Of a stretch of 43,034 nt of DNA, positions 26,844 to 35,342 are shown piece after piece. Within the stretch, counting starts at the first letter, position 1. Every line of letters begins with the position of its first letter. Made by a program: the position numbers and the translations under genes. Origin of the DNA: Archaeoglobaceae archaeon. Lineage in GTDB: Archaea; Halobacteriota; Archaeoglobi; Archaeoglobales; Archaeoglobaceae. A model generated the notes under the pieces. That model was given only the letters and a program-made list of their open reading frames with translations, was not told the origin of the DNA and made no database searches. The DNA lies in the NCBI GenBank assembly GCA_030153385.1, contig JASKJN010000007.1, positions 1-43,034 on the forward strand. Reading direction: 5' to 3'.

Positions 26844-27566
26844 ATGATCTCAAATGGTGATTTCGTTAAAATCAGCTATACCGCAAAACTGGAAACCGGA
26901 GAGGTTATAGATACTACAAGTGAAGAAGTTGCAAAGCGGAGCGGAATATTCAACGAGAACACAAAATATGGAGACATCTACGCTGTCGTCGGTGAGGGAC
27001 ACGTGCTCAAGGGACTTGACGAGGATCTCGTGGGCAAAGAAGTTGGATACAAGGGGGAAGTTAAAATTCCGCCAGCAAAGGCTTTTGGAGAATATGATCC
27101 GAGCAAGAAGGACAGCATCAGCATAACAAAATTCAGGGAAAAACCAGAAGTTGGGCAGAGAGTGAGGATCGGCGAAAAGTTTGGAACCGTTGAAAGGATA
27201 ATCGGACGCAGGGTGATAGTGGACTTCAACCATCCTCTCGCTGGTAAAAATATAATATTCGAGTATGAGATCAAAGAAAAGCTTGAGAGACTTGAAGAGA
27301 AGCTGAAGGCTCTATTTATGATTCATACCGGCATAGAGCTCAAGAATCTGAGTGTTGACGGGGAAAAGGCTATCGTCGAGGTTCCAAACGAGGCATACCT
27401 CAACGAGCTTTTCCTGATCGGTAGATACAGGGTAGTAAGAGATGCTTTCAGACTGCTAAACCTCAAAGAGATTCAGATCGTCGAAAAATTCGAAAAGAAG
27501 GCTGAAGAAGGGAAAGTCGAAAAAATCGCTGAAAGCGGAGAAGAAGATCAGAAGACCGAGTCGTAA
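26844..27566 (+). CDS. FKBP-type peptidyl-prolyl isomerase, long archaeal (SlyD-like) form
   Basis: This 240-residue chaperone-isomerase contains NGDFVKISYTAKLETGEVIDTT, VGEGHVLKGLDEDLVG, the insert-in-flap domain (about residues 85-130; PAKAFGEYDPSKKDSI, VDFNHPLAGKNIIFEYEI) and an extra C-terminal alpha/beta domain of about 70 residues found in the 26-30 kDa archaeal FKBPs, with an acidic tail. It assists folding of cytoplasmic proteins. ATG 26844 has GAGGTGAT upstream and a TATA box AATAATATATACC near 26803-26815. It overlaps the convergent HdrD-like gene by 19 bases. Confidence 0.92.
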   Translation: MISNGDFVKISYTAKLETGEVIDTTSEEVAKRSGIFNENTKYGDIYAVVGEGHVLKGLDEDLVGKEVGYKGEVKIPPAKAFGEYDPSKKDSISITKFREKPEVGQRVRIGEKFGTVERIIGRRVIVDFNHPLAGKNIIFEYEIKEKLERLEEKLKALFMIHTGIELKNLSVDGEKAIVEVPNEAYLNELFLIGRYRVVRDAFRLLNLKEIQIVEKFEKKAEEGKVEKIAESGEEDQKTES

Positions 27567-28585
27567 AGGATTTCGATAAGATCAAGCACTTTTATCTCAG
27601 CTTTTTTAACTTTTGCAGAATCCTCGAGCATTATAAGGCAGAATGGGCATGAAACCGCGAGAAAATTCGCTCCAGTAAGCATAGCTTCTTTTATTCTCTC
27701 GACAGATGGTCTCCAAGCAAAGTCCCTCACGATCCCTCCACTGCCTCCTCCGCAACAGATTGAAAGCTCCTTATTTCTTTGCATTTCGGTGAATTCTACT
27801 CCAGGAACCGATTTTAACAGCTCTCTCGGTTCTGAGATCAGCCTGTTGTGTCTTGAGAGATAACAGGGGTCGTGATATGTGACAATACCCTCAAAAGGCT
27901 TTGAAAACTTTAACTCCGCTTTTTGAACTTTTCTCAGAAGGATCTCCGCAATGTGGTAGGTCTCAATCCCATAGTAGTTCTTTAATGCGTTGTAGCAGTG
28001 AGGAGAGATAGTAATAACCTTCTTTACACCAGCTCTCGAAAATCTGCTGATATTGTCTTCCCTGAGCATTTCAAAAAGTCCCTGTTCCCCCAAGGCTTTT
28101 ACGTCGTTTCCACAGCAGTTCTCTTCAGGGAGAATGGCAAAATCAACCCTTGCGGTCTTTAAAAGTTCAATGGCCTTCTCCGCGACCTTTTGAACCCTCT
28201 GATCGTATACGGAACATCCAAGAAAGAGCAGATACTCAAAATTTCCATTCTCTGCAATTTTTGCATCAAATTCTGGCTTTCTCAAAGCTCCAAAGGGATT
28301 TCGAAACTTCTGTATGTTCTCGAGCATATCCCTAAGCTCTCTCGGCAAAGAACCTTTTTCTATTACTTCGCTTCTTGAGCTAACAATGAAGTCAACGAGC
28401 TTTATACCTCTTGGACACCTTTGCTGGCAGATCAGGCAATTCGTGCAGTTCCAGAGCTCACCGCTCCAGAAGTCCTGTCTGCTCAGAAACCTTGCTATCG
28501 CCTTTCGCAAATTCATGTTGTGCCTCATACTGCATGAAGATGAGCAGATACCGCACTGGATGCAGGTTGAAAGAGATGAAAGCAT
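27548..28585 (-). CDS. HdrD-like iron-sulfur oxidoreductase subunit (two 4Fe-4S, two CCG domains)
   Basis: This protein of about 345 residues has two [4Fe-4S] motifs, CIQCGICSSSC (Cys8, 11, 14, 18) and CTNCLICQQRCP (Cys47, 50, 53, 57), followed by two cysteine-rich CCG domains: LGCSVYDQRV...EENCCGNDVKALGE and HDPCYLSRHN...ICCGGGSGG...SCPFC. This is the HdrD/GlcF architecture used in heterodisulfide or other thiol and lactate-type redox. Archaeoglobales carry many paralogs. The partner is not adjacent. ATG 28585 is favoured because the TATA box TTAAATCTTTAT is about 27 bases upstream; a TTG at 28603 is inside the promoter. Confidence 0.87.
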   Translation of the reverse strand: MLSSLSTCIQCGICSSSCSMRHNMNLRKAIARFLSRQDFWSGELWNCTNCLICQQRCPRGIKLVDFIVSSRSEVIEKGSLPRELRDMLENIQKFRNPFGALRKPEFDAKIAENGNFEYLLFLGCSVYDQRVQKVAEKAIELLKTARVDFAILPEENCCGNDVKALGEQGLFEMLREDNISRFSRAGVKKVITISPHCYNALKNYYGIETYHIAEILLRKVQKAELKFSKPFEGIVTYHDPCYLSRHNRLISEPRELLKSVPGVEFTEMQRNKELSICCGGGSGGIVRDFAWRPSVERIKEAMLTGANFLAVSCPFCLIMLEDSAKVKKAEIKVLDLIEILYDSVF

Positions 28586-28645
28586 GATTTTTCTTTGCAA
28601 CAAAGGATAAAGATTTAACTATTTGATCCCTCTTGAATTAAAAAA

Positions 28646-28939
28646 TTAAAATCCAAAAGCGGACTTAAAAATCTCAAAAACGTTTATGCCATTCTGGGCA
28701 AGGATCAGGTTGAGCACCGCACCAACTATGGCCCCTGCAATCAGCCCAGCTATTGCTTTTATTTTTACAAATAGAATAACCGCCATCACCAAGAGCACAA
28801 CCGTTGAGACCGCACTTATGTTTCTAAGTGTCTCCTCGACCTCGATCAGAACGTTTCCCAAGAAGCCAAGAAGCGTTGTTATTGTGCTCATTCCAAAAAG
28901 AAAGCCTATTACGAATCCGACTGCGGTTGCCAGCTGCAT
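28646..28939 (-). CDS. Small membrane protein of unknown function
   Basis: This 97-residue protein has three predicted membrane segments (about residues 4-28, 45-60 and 64-83), rich in Gly, Ala, Ile and Val, with IAGLIAGAIVGAVLNLILA. I do not recognise a family. A TATA-like AAATATAAAT near 28960-28969 lies about 25 bases before the ATG, supporting real expression. The complementary strand is open over the same stretch, but the promoter and hydrophobic profile favour this strand. Confidence 0.65.
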   Translation of the reverse strand: MQLATAVGFVIGFLFGMSTITTLLGFLGNVLIEVEETLRNISAVSTVVLLVMAVILFVKIKAIAGLIAGAIVGAVLNLILAQNGINVFEIFKSAFGF

Positions 28940-29025
28940 ATTTTAAGCGCTCAAATGGAGATTTATATTTTTCTACATGTTATATTGTTTAAAAGTCCTG
29001 AACTGTCTCCATTAAAACTGCTACC

Positions 29026-29604
29026 TCAATCAAGATTCCTGAGCGTTACTGCGATTCTCTGAATGGTTGTGATGAAGCCCAGAATTATCAAAAGCCACAA
29101 GGATAGTAAAATTCCTCCAAAATTGCTGAAAAGAAGTCCAAGCATTATGATCAGAATTCTCGTGTCTCTCCCAGCAATTCCCACTTTGCAAGTCAACCCC
29201 TCTTTTTCAGCCATGAGCCTCGCCATCGAGACGCTGAGCGTCGCAAATAGAGCGAAGAAACCTTCAATCCATAACTTCGAATATGCGGAAATTGAGAAGA
29301 TGAGTGCAAAGTCAACGAATCGGTCGAAGAGTCTGTCAAGATACGCTCCTCTGGCTGAAGTTTTACCGCTTATCCTTGCTAAATCTCCATCGACACAGTC
29401 AAGAATTTGAGAAATAAAGATGAGAACAACCGATAAAACAATATTATAAAAAATGGTTATTGCAGATGTTAAACCAACTATAAACGCTAAGATCGTTACA
29501 AAATTCGGAGAAATCTGCCTTTTACTCATTCTCTTCGCTATAGGCACAGAAATTCTCCTATAGACGAGATTTGTCAAAAGATATTCCCAATTTATATTCA
29601 ACAC
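29026..29604 (-). CDS. CDP-alcohol phosphatidyltransferase family membrane enzyme
   Basis: This 192-residue membrane protein carries the full CDP-alcohol transferase motif D-x2-D-G-x2-A-R-x8-G-x3-D-x3-D in DCVDGDLARISGKTSARGAYLDRLFDRF. It transfers a phospho-alcohol from a CDP-activated donor, as in archaetidylinositol or archaetidylserine lipids or di-myo-inositol phosphate. The N-terminal VYRRISVPIAKRMSKRQISPN recalls the latter type. The start is TTG at 29604, or a later codon. It is divergent from a nucleotidyltransferase, with 45 bases between, which suggests a joint pathway. Confidence 0.85.
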   Translation of the reverse strand: MLNINWEYLLTNLVYRRISVPIAKRMSKRQISPNFVTILAFIVGLTSAITIFYNIVLSVVLIFISQILDCVDGDLARISGKTSARGAYLDRLFDRFVDFALIFSISAYSKLWIEGFFALFATLSVSMARLMAEKEGLTCKVGIAGRDTRILIIMLGLLFSNFGGILLSLWLLIILGFITTIQRIAVTLRNLD

Positions 29605-29649
29605 CTCCCGGCAAAAAAATTTTAAATATCAGGGAATTTAAGTATTTCT

Positions 29650-30390
29650 ATGCAGGCAGTAATTCTCGCCGCTGGGAGGGGGAGCAGATTGGGGCATCAT
29701 ACAGCGGATATTCCAAAGTGTATGCTTAGAGTTGGCAGAAAAACAATAATAGAGCATGCTATCGAAACTCTATCAAGCAAGGGAGTTAGAAGGTTTGTCA
29801 TCGTTACCGGACACAAGGGGAGAAAGCTTCGGGAGTTCTTGTTGCAAAGGTTCGATCTCGACATTACTTTTGTTCATAACCACGTTTATCGTGAGACTAA
29901 CAACATATACAGTTTTTATCTCGGAATAAAGGATGTTTATGACGACATTTACCTTCTGAATTCCGACGTTTTCTTCCATCCGGAGATATTCGAGAGTCTG
30001 CATAGCTCCGGTGATAACTTTTTGCTCGTGGTCGATGACTACAAGCAGTTGGGCGAGGAGGGAATGAAGGTCATTGCAGAAGGCTCAAGGGTTTTAAGGA
30101 TCAGCAAGAGAATTCCACCTGAAAAGGCAGATGGAGAATACATCGGAATTGCGAAGATCCCTAAGAATGCACTTGAAATGCTTAAAGATTGCACGGAAGA
30201 GGTTATTGAGGAAAAGGGTGGAGGAGTTTTCTACGAGGATGCAATCCAGAGAATGATCGACCATGGTCATGAAATTTCCTACGTCTCAACCAAGGGACTG
30301 CCATGGGTGGAGGTCGACTTTCCGCACGAGCTATTGATTGCTAAAAGAATTTACAGAAGCTTCAGGAGGCTACATTATAACCATAGGTAG
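29650..30390 (+). CDS. Nucleotidyltransferase (LicC/IPCT-like, CDP-activating)
   Basis: This 246-residue sugar-phosphate-type nucleotidyltransferase starts with the signature AVILAAGRGSRLG, has KCMLRVGRKTIIEHAIE, HNHVYRETNNIYSFYLG (LicC-like) and LLNSDVFFHPEI (catalytic Asp), and ends with VEVDFPHELLIAKRIY. It would activate a phosphorylated alcohol or sugar, probably with CTP. The divergent CDP-alcohol transferase next to it could use the product. Inositol-1-phosphate for di-myo-inositol phosphate or a lipid head group are the two main possibilities. Confidence 0.85.
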   Translation: MQAVILAAGRGSRLGHHTADIPKCMLRVGRKTIIEHAIETLSSKGVRRFVIVTGHKGRKLREFLLQRFDLDITFVHNHVYRETNNIYSFYLGIKDVYDDIYLLNSDVFFHPEIFESLHSSGDNFLLVVDDYKQLGEEGMKVIAEGSRVLRISKRIPPEKADGEYIGIAKIPKNALEMLKDCTEEVIEEKGGGVFYEDAIQRMIDHGHEISYVSTKGLPWVEVDFPHELLIAKRIYRSFRRLHYNHR

Positions 30391-30397
30391 AAAAAAA

Positions 30398-31102
30398 TTA
30401 AAGAGACTTTATAACTCCCTCTCCTTTAACGTTCACATCACCTACCCATCCCTTTTCCGTCTTTTTGAAAGTTGGCAGAAGTTCGAAGCTTCCCTTGATC
30501 CTTATCTCACCGCCACGCATGTCTCCGCCGACGAAACCACAAGAACCATGAATTTCTATTACACCCGCTCGCATCTCTGTGCCCACGAAGTCTCCAGCAT
30601 TGCCCTTGATCACGATTTCGCCTCCATTCATTTTCTCTCCAATGTAGTTTCCAGCATTTCCCTCGATCAGAATCTTCCCAGCGGTCATTCCGACCGCATC
30701 TCCGTAGTAAGCACAACCTACGAGATTTCCCGCGTTGCCCTTCACGATTATCTCTCCACCGGCCATCTCTATGCCGAGCCAGTCATCCGCGTTGCCCTCA
30801 ACAATTATTCTGCCCCCCTTCATGAATGCTCCGCAGTTTGCTCCGACGCTCCCTTTTACGAGTATTTCTCCATCAACCATCCTTGCTCCAATCCACTTAA
30901 CTCTGCTGAAATCACCATCAAGGACTAGTTTCTTCTCTTCGCCAATCTTTTCAACTTCAAAAAGCTCTCCAAGCTCAACAACGCGATTGCCATAGTAAAT
31001 CTTGAACTTCTTCACTTCTTCGACACTTTTGGTGGCAAGCTCAGGCGTCAGCTCCGCCTCAACGCATACCTCGAAATACTTTTTTGGCTTTATCACTATC
31101 AT
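30398..31102 (-). CDS. fwdC: Formylmethanofuran dehydrogenase subunit C
   Basis: This 234-residue subunit of the tungsten/molybdenum formylmethanofuran dehydrogenase is a right-handed beta-helix with GxGxG-type repeats: VKGSVGANCGAFMKGG, VEGNADDWLGIEMAGG, VKGNAGNLVGCAYYG, IEGNAGNYIGEKMNGG and IKGNAGDFVGTEM. FwdC bridges A and B and is homologous to the glutamate synthase alpha C-terminal domain. ATG 31102 shares a base with the fwdA stop (TGATG) and follows GGAGGTGG; an ATG at 31138 lies inside fwdA. It is the last gene of fwdDBAC. Confidence 0.95.
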   Translation of the reverse strand: MIVIKPKKYFEVCVEAELTPELATKSVEEVKKFKIYYGNRVVELGELFEVEKIGEEKKLVLDGDFSRVKWIGARMVDGEILVKGSVGANCGAFMKGGRIIVEGNADDWLGIEMAGGEIIVKGNAGNLVGCAYYGDAVGMTAGKILIEGNAGNYIGEKMNGGEIVIKGNAGDFVGTEMRAGVIEIHGSCGFVGGDMRGGEIRIKGSFELLPTFKKTEKGWVGDVNVKGEGVIKSL

Positions 31103-32781
31103 CAGACCACCTCCAGCCTTTCTGGTTTCCTTATCCATCTTTCCTCAACACCATAATTTCCAAGCTGGACGCTGTAGTACTGGAAGTAGTCCTTTACGTC
31201 TTTCATCACCGCTTCTATGTCTGCTTTCTTCCTCGCATCAACCCAGAACGTTCTGCCGAAGACCTCATTAACGATCTCTCCATTCTTAGAAATGATTTCT
31301 CCCGCTTTGATCGTGTACTCTGCAACCTTAAACGCCTTGTAGACTTTCTCGAAATCCCTTGAAGTGTCAGTTTCCAGAGGATTCAGGTTGTATATCGCTA
31401 TATCCGCATCAGCACCTATGCCGAGATGCCCTTTATTTTCGAGCCCGAGAATCCTTGCTGGAAGACTTCTGGTCATGTGTATTACTTCGTAAAGCGTCTT
31501 TTCCACATCTATGCTTGCCAGGCCTGTAGCCTTCTGCACATAAGCATTAACCCTGCTCAGCTCTCCCTCCCTCATTTTCTTGCTCATCAGCATTGCCATC
31601 ACGTAGGGATACTCAGTAAATGGCCCGCCGTTCGGATAATCCGTTGTCAAGGCGACTTTATTGCTGTCCACAAGCAGGCCGAGTTCAAGACCAATTGCCC
31701 ACTGCAAGGCGTGGACTGGATTGTTTGGCAAGTAGACGAGGGGCACTATGCCCGCTCCCGTCTCAACTTCCGTGTCCTTGTTGCTCCACCTCGCACCCGT
31801 TAGCTTGTGCAAGGTGAACTGGAATGGTGCATCGCCGGTCATCGCGGTCGCATGGCCGAAGATCGGTTGACCCATATCGATAGTCACGTTGTCCATCGAA
31901 TTAACGACTTTGGCAATCTCAGCAGCACCGCTTGCAGCGTCTCTCCAGCTACTACCCGCGTATGCATTGAACTGCACATGCGTCACGTGAAGGACCTGCC
32001 TCTTACTGTTGCTGAATCCCTTCGCAAGCTTTATTGACTCAATCGTAGTCTGGAAATTGCCAGGAACACCGAGATTGTTGCAGTGCAGGTGCACAGAATG
32101 AGGCAGACCGAGTTCTTCGTTCGCCTTTATAAGCATCGTTATTATCTCTCTCGGAGTGACATTGAATCCCGGAACCTGATCATCGAGGCTTTTAACATTC
32201 CCGCCATACATCCAAGCTTCAACACCGCCGGGGTTAACAACCTTCACACCAAAACCTTTAGTTCTCTCAATTGCCCATGCAATCAAAGCCTTCAGCTTCT
32301 CTATGTTCTTCTCCTCAATGCATTTGAAGACAAGATGCCAGTTGCCGAAAACAGGCAACGCTCCCTTGTCGATCATTGGAATCGCGTCCAACTCTTCATG
32401 TGTGTGCAGGGCTCCAACTGGAGGCTGTGCAGCCTCAAAACTCGTTGTATAGCCCATCTTCGCATATTCGTAGCCAATGGCTGGAGCTGTAAGCAGGACT
32501 CTGCCTACTGTTGCTCTGAATTTTCCAGCGATGTTCCTTACAACCCTCATCTCCTCAGGTCTCATCGTTCTGCCAGTGTTGATCTTGCTTCCAGCAATGT
32601 GAGCGTGCATGTCGACTCCGCCAGCCACGACAAGTTTACCACTTGCGTCGATAACCTTGCACTCTTCCTTCTTCACTTCCTTTTCGGAAACAATTTTGCC
32701 GTTCTTGACAAATATGTCCATCTTTTCCGCTTTGATCTTGTTTTTAGGATCTACAACAATTCCGTTCTTTATCCAGAGCAT
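31102..32781 (-). CDS. fwdA: Formylmethanofuran dehydrogenase subunit A
   Basis: This 559-residue amidohydrolase-fold subunit carries out the formate and methanofuran part of the reaction at a binuclear zinc site. Ligands visible are His59 and His61 in VDMHAHIAG, Lys180 in GFGVKVVNPGG (the carbamylated lysine, by alignment with methanogen FwdA), and the Asp in LTTDYPNGG. Length matches FwdA. In Archaeoglobus the enzyme works in the oxidative direction when lactate or acetate is oxidised to CO2. It is four bases after fwdB, with GGGGTGA as ribosome binding site. Confidence 0.96.
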   Translation of the reverse strand: MLWIKNGIVVDPKNKIKAEKMDIFVKNGKIVSEKEVKKEECKVIDASGKLVVAGGVDMHAHIAGSKINTGRTMRPEEMRVVRNIAGKFRATVGRVLLTAPAIGYEYAKMGYTTSFEAAQPPVGALHTHEELDAIPMIDKGALPVFGNWHLVFKCIEEKNIEKLKALIAWAIERTKGFGVKVVNPGGVEAWMYGGNVKSLDDQVPGFNVTPREIITMLIKANEELGLPHSVHLHCNNLGVPGNFQTTIESIKLAKGFSNSKRQVLHVTHVQFNAYAGSSWRDAASGAAEIAKVVNSMDNVTIDMGQPIFGHATAMTGDAPFQFTLHKLTGARWSNKDTEVETGAGIVPLVYLPNNPVHALQWAIGLELGLLVDSNKVALTTDYPNGGPFTEYPYVMAMLMSKKMREGELSRVNAYVQKATGLASIDVEKTLYEVIHMTRSLPARILGLENKGHLGIGADADIAIYNLNPLETDTSRDFEKVYKAFKVAEYTIKAGEIISKNGEIVNEVFGRTFWVDARKKADIEAVMKDVKDYFQYYSVQLGNYGVEERWIRKPERLEVV

Positions 32782-32785
32782 TCTT

Positions 32786-34051
32786 TCACCCCTTCAGCTT
32801 TTCAACTCTCTTTAAAAGTTCCTCAAGAATCTTCTCGTCTGTCCAGTAGTTGGTTTCAAGGATCTTCTTTAGCCTGAGCGGTATGCCATCCATTCTATAA
32901 GCAGTTCCCTCAGCTTCAATTCCATAGACTGCTGACGGAATAACGACTTTTGCAAGCAATGTTGTCATGTTCGGGAATGGATCGATCTGGATCACGGGAA
33001 TCTGCTTGAGATGTTTCACTGCAACCGCCGGGAAATGCGCAGCTGGATCTGAGGCAACGATCAATGCTGCATCGCAGTCTTTTCTCTTCAGAACCTCCAC
33101 AGCTGAAAACTCTGCGGGAGAGAACCTCGGATACCCCCTGCTGAAGTCTATCGCATACTGATATCCTGCTTCCCAGGCGGGAACTTCTCCAGCACCAACT
33201 ACGTTGTAGTGGCCCCTCATCGGCCAGATGACCCAGCGATTTGTTCTGTTTAGCAGTTGGATAAGCTTTATCGCATTCTCAATATTCCTGTCCCTTCCCC
33301 TTGACTGAGTGACGCCCAAGCCATATAAGATCGCGCCATACCTTGCACTCTTCATGAGCTCTGCAAGTTCTATGAGCTTCTCCTTTGGCACACCACCAAC
33401 TTCTGAGGGCAATACATCTGCATTTCCGCTTATTATGGCCCTCAATGCTGAAATAACCGCATAATCGTATCCCGGCTTAATTTGAACGAAAAGATCCGCC
33501 ATCTTCGCGGTCTTTGTTGGACGGACGTCAACTACGACTACCTTTCTTTGTTTTCTATCCTTTACAAGCAACCCTTTAGCTGAGATGCTGTATCTCAGCC
33601 CATGTCTTGGGTGTGCTTCTGCTGGATTTGCCCCCCAGAAGATCACAACATCCGCCCTATTTTTTATAGAACCGAGAGTTGCTCCAGGTAATCCCTCTTC
33701 GATCACAGCCAGTGTGCCCGGCGCATGGCAGACACTTGCACACTGATCGTATACACCCCCAAGCTTTTCCGCAAGTATAACTCCAAGCCTTATAGCTTCA
33801 TTTGCTGTTGAAGCCCAGCCGTAGAGCAAAGGTCTTTTTGCATTCGCAAGAATTTCCGCAGCCTTCTCTATTGCGGTCTCGTAGCTCACTTCCTTTCCGT
33901 CAACCATCGGAGCCTTTATTCTCTCCTTCTCTGAAAACTTACTGCTCCCGAGTCTGCAAAATTTCTTCACTTTTTTCTTTTCAACGTCGAATTCACCATC
34001 ATCACAAACGCTCCCGCAGAATGTGCAAACTACATCCTGAACTACTTGCAT
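32786..34051 (-). CDS. fwdB: Formylmethanofuran dehydrogenase subunit B (catalytic, Mo/W)
   Basis: This 421-residue molybdopterin-dependent catalytic subunit reduces CO2 to formate or the reverse. An N-terminal [4Fe-4S] site is formed by Cys9, Cys12, Cys16 and Cys32 (VVCTFCGSVC...KFCRLG). The metal-ligating residue is Cys108 in SVCHAPG, so this is the cysteine form and not the selenocysteine form. FWGANPAEAHPRH is the cofactor-binding segment. Start ATG follows the fwdD stop directly (TAAATG). Tungsten or molybdenum cannot be told apart from sequence. Confidence 0.95.
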   Translation of the reverse strand: MQVVQDVVCTFCGSVCDDGEFDVEKKKVKKFCRLGSSKFSEKERIKAPMVDGKEVSYETAIEKAAEILANAKRPLLYGWASTANEAIRLGVILAEKLGGVYDQCASVCHAPGTLAVIEEGLPGATLGSIKNRADVVIFWGANPAEAHPRHGLRYSISAKGLLVKDRKQRKVVVVDVRPTKTAKMADLFVQIKPGYDYAVISALRAIISGNADVLPSEVGGVPKEKLIELAELMKSARYGAILYGLGVTQSRGRDRNIENAIKLIQLLNRTNRWVIWPMRGHYNVVGAGEVPAWEAGYQYAIDFSRGYPRFSPAEFSAVEVLKRKDCDAALIVASDPAAHFPAVAVKHLKQIPVIQIDPFPNMTTLLAKVVIPSAVYGIEAEGTAYRMDGIPLRLKKILETNYWTDEKILEELLKRVEKLKG

Positions 34052-34420
34052 TTAAATCGCCTCCAGAAGTTCTTTAACCGTCTTAACCTTCTCATCCGTC
34101 TTTTCGATTTTTGCCTTTACTCCCTTAAACTGGGGCATTCCAGTGCCGTCAGTTGCTGGATCGATCACAGCATTCGCATAGGGACCCATTGGGATGAATG
34201 CCATCCCTTTGGGAAGTTCACCCTTCTTAGCAAAAACAACGACTTCGCCGAAGTCTGTAGAAACCCTAACAGCATCTCCTTCTTTTAGTCCAAGCGATTT
34301 GAAGTCTTCCTCGCTAAGCCCCACATAATTCACAGCCCTAAAATACTCCTCGCTCAATTTCTCTTCGACCGTTGCACCCTGATCAAGAGTCCTGCCTGAG
34401 ATCAGCTCAACCACTATCAT
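34052..34420 (-). CDS. fwdD: Formylmethanofuran dehydrogenase subunit D
   Basis: This 122-residue molybdopterin dinucleotide-binding domain is the separate C-terminal beta-barrel of the catalytic subunit. LISGRTLDQGATVEEK, the SLGLKEGDAVRVSTDFGEVVV segment and MGPYANAVIDPATDGTGMP are characteristic. ATG 34420 follows GGTGGT; a strong TATA box (CTTATATATACC) lies 35-46 bases upstream, giving a short leader of about 15 bases. It is the first gene of the operon. Genes for FwdE, FwdF and FwdG are not in the window. Confidence 0.94.
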   Translation of the reverse strand: MIVVELISGRTLDQGATVEEKLSEEYFRAVNYVGLSEEDFKSLGLKEGDAVRVSTDFGEVVVFAKKGELPKGMAFIPMGPYANAVIDPATDGTGMPQFKGVKAKIEKTDEKVKTVKELLEAI

Positions 34421-34454
34421 AGCACCACCAAAATTTTTGGACAGCGTATGCAAA

Positions 34455-34466
34455 GGTATATATAAG
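34455..34466 (-). promoter_or_regulatory. TATA box of the fwdDBAC operon
   Basis: CTTATATATACC on the minus strand is centred 40 bases before the fwdD ATG, so unlike most genes here the message should have a short leader carrying a Shine-Dalgarno sequence. Confidence 0.65.
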
Positions 34467-34503
34467 TGTATCTTTTTTTGTTAGATTGGTGCATGGTGGA
34501 AAT

Positions 34504-34538
34504 CTTTAAATAGTAGAATTTATATGATAATTATCATA
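34504..34538 (+). promoter_or_regulatory. minD promoter with 16-base palindrome
   Basis: A TATA-like CTTTAAATAG at 34504-34513 is followed by the perfect palindrome TATGATAATTATCATA at 34523-34538, which covers the expected transcription start. The palindrome could be an operator; related ATAATAAT motifs appear before the DUF5371 gene. AT-rich composition makes chance symmetry possible. Confidence 0.4.
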
Positions 34539-34548
34539 AGGTGAGCAA

Positions 34549-35337
34549 ATGGCGAGGACGATAACAGTTGCATCCGGAAAGGGTGGGACTGGAAAAACTA
34601 CAATAACAGCTAATCTCGGTATAGCGTTGACGCAATTGGGCTACGATGTAACGATTGTCGATGCAGATATAACAATGGCAAATTTGGAGCTGATGCTCGG
34701 AATGGAGGGTCTTCCTGTCACGCTACAGAACGTTCTTGCGGGAGAGGCGAAGATCGAGGAGGCGGTCTATGTTGGCCCTGGAGGAGTTAAGGTGATTCCC
34801 GCTGGTGTTAGCTTAGAAGGGCTCAGAAAAGCGAATCCAGAAAAACTTGAGGAGGTCCTTACAAGGATAATAGGAAGCACAGACATTCTAATTCTCGACG
34901 CACCCGCAGGACTTGAAAGAAGTGCGATAATCGCCATAGCAGCAGCTCAGGAGCTCCTTCTGATAGTAAATCCAGAAATAGCCTCCATTACAGATGGGCT
35001 AAAAACGAAGATCGTTGCAGAAAGACTTGGCACGAAAACTCTCGGAGCGGTCATAAATAGGCTTACTGGCTGGGGAATTGATATGGCAAAAAGCGAAATC
35101 GAGGCAATTCTCGAAACGAAGGTTATCGGGATCATACCCGAGGATCCAGAGGTCAGAAAGTCTGCAGCATTCGGAAAGCCAGTTCTTCTCAGCGCACCAA
35201 ACTCGCCAGCATCAATAGCAATAAGAGAGCTTGCTTACGCAGTAGCGGGTAAGAAAAAGGAGCTTGCGGCACAGTCTAAAGCCAAAAAAGAGAGTGCTAT
35301 TTCAAAAATGCTTAAGGTATTCAGAAGGAAGAGGTGA
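34549..35337 (+). CDS. minD: MinD/ParA-family ATPase
   Basis: This 262-residue deviant Walker ATPase has [16 protein letters not shown] (Gly10-Thr17), switch region [16 protein letters not shown], and [10 protein letters not shown]. The C-terminal [14 protein letters not shown] looks like an amphipathic membrane-targeting helix, as in MinD. In archaea these ATPases position surface structures and other complexes; MinE is absent. AAGGTGAG is the ribosome binding site. A small coiled-coil membrane protein follows after five bases and is probably a partner. Confidence 0.92.
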   Translation: MARTITVASGKGGTGKTTITANLGIALTQLGYDVTIVDADITMANLELMLGMEGLPVTLQNVLAGEAKIEEAVYVGPGGVKVIPAGVSLEGLRKANPEKLEEVLTRIIGSTDILILDAPAGLERSAIIAIAAAQELLLIVNPEIASITDGLKTKIVAERLGTKTLGAVINRLTGWGIDMAKSEIEAILETKVIGIIPEDPEVRKSAAFGKPVLLSAPNSPASIAIRELAYAVAGKKKELAAQSKAKKESAISKMLKVFRRKR

Positions 35338-35342
35338 AAGGA

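Noticed and set aside
28686-28946. An 86-codon plus-strand frame antisense to the small membrane protein
   Set aside because: No promoter or ribosome binding site on that strand; the minus strand has a well placed TATA box and a coherent membrane profile.
30338-30928. A 196-codon plus-strand frame
   Set aside because: It lies antisense to fwdC, whose repeats are diagnostic; the translated product has no recognisable motif and looks like a mirror of the repeat-rich gene.
32083-32877. A 264-codon plus-strand frame
   Set aside because: Antisense to fwdA, which has all its expected metal-binding residues; the product composition is unlike a real protein.
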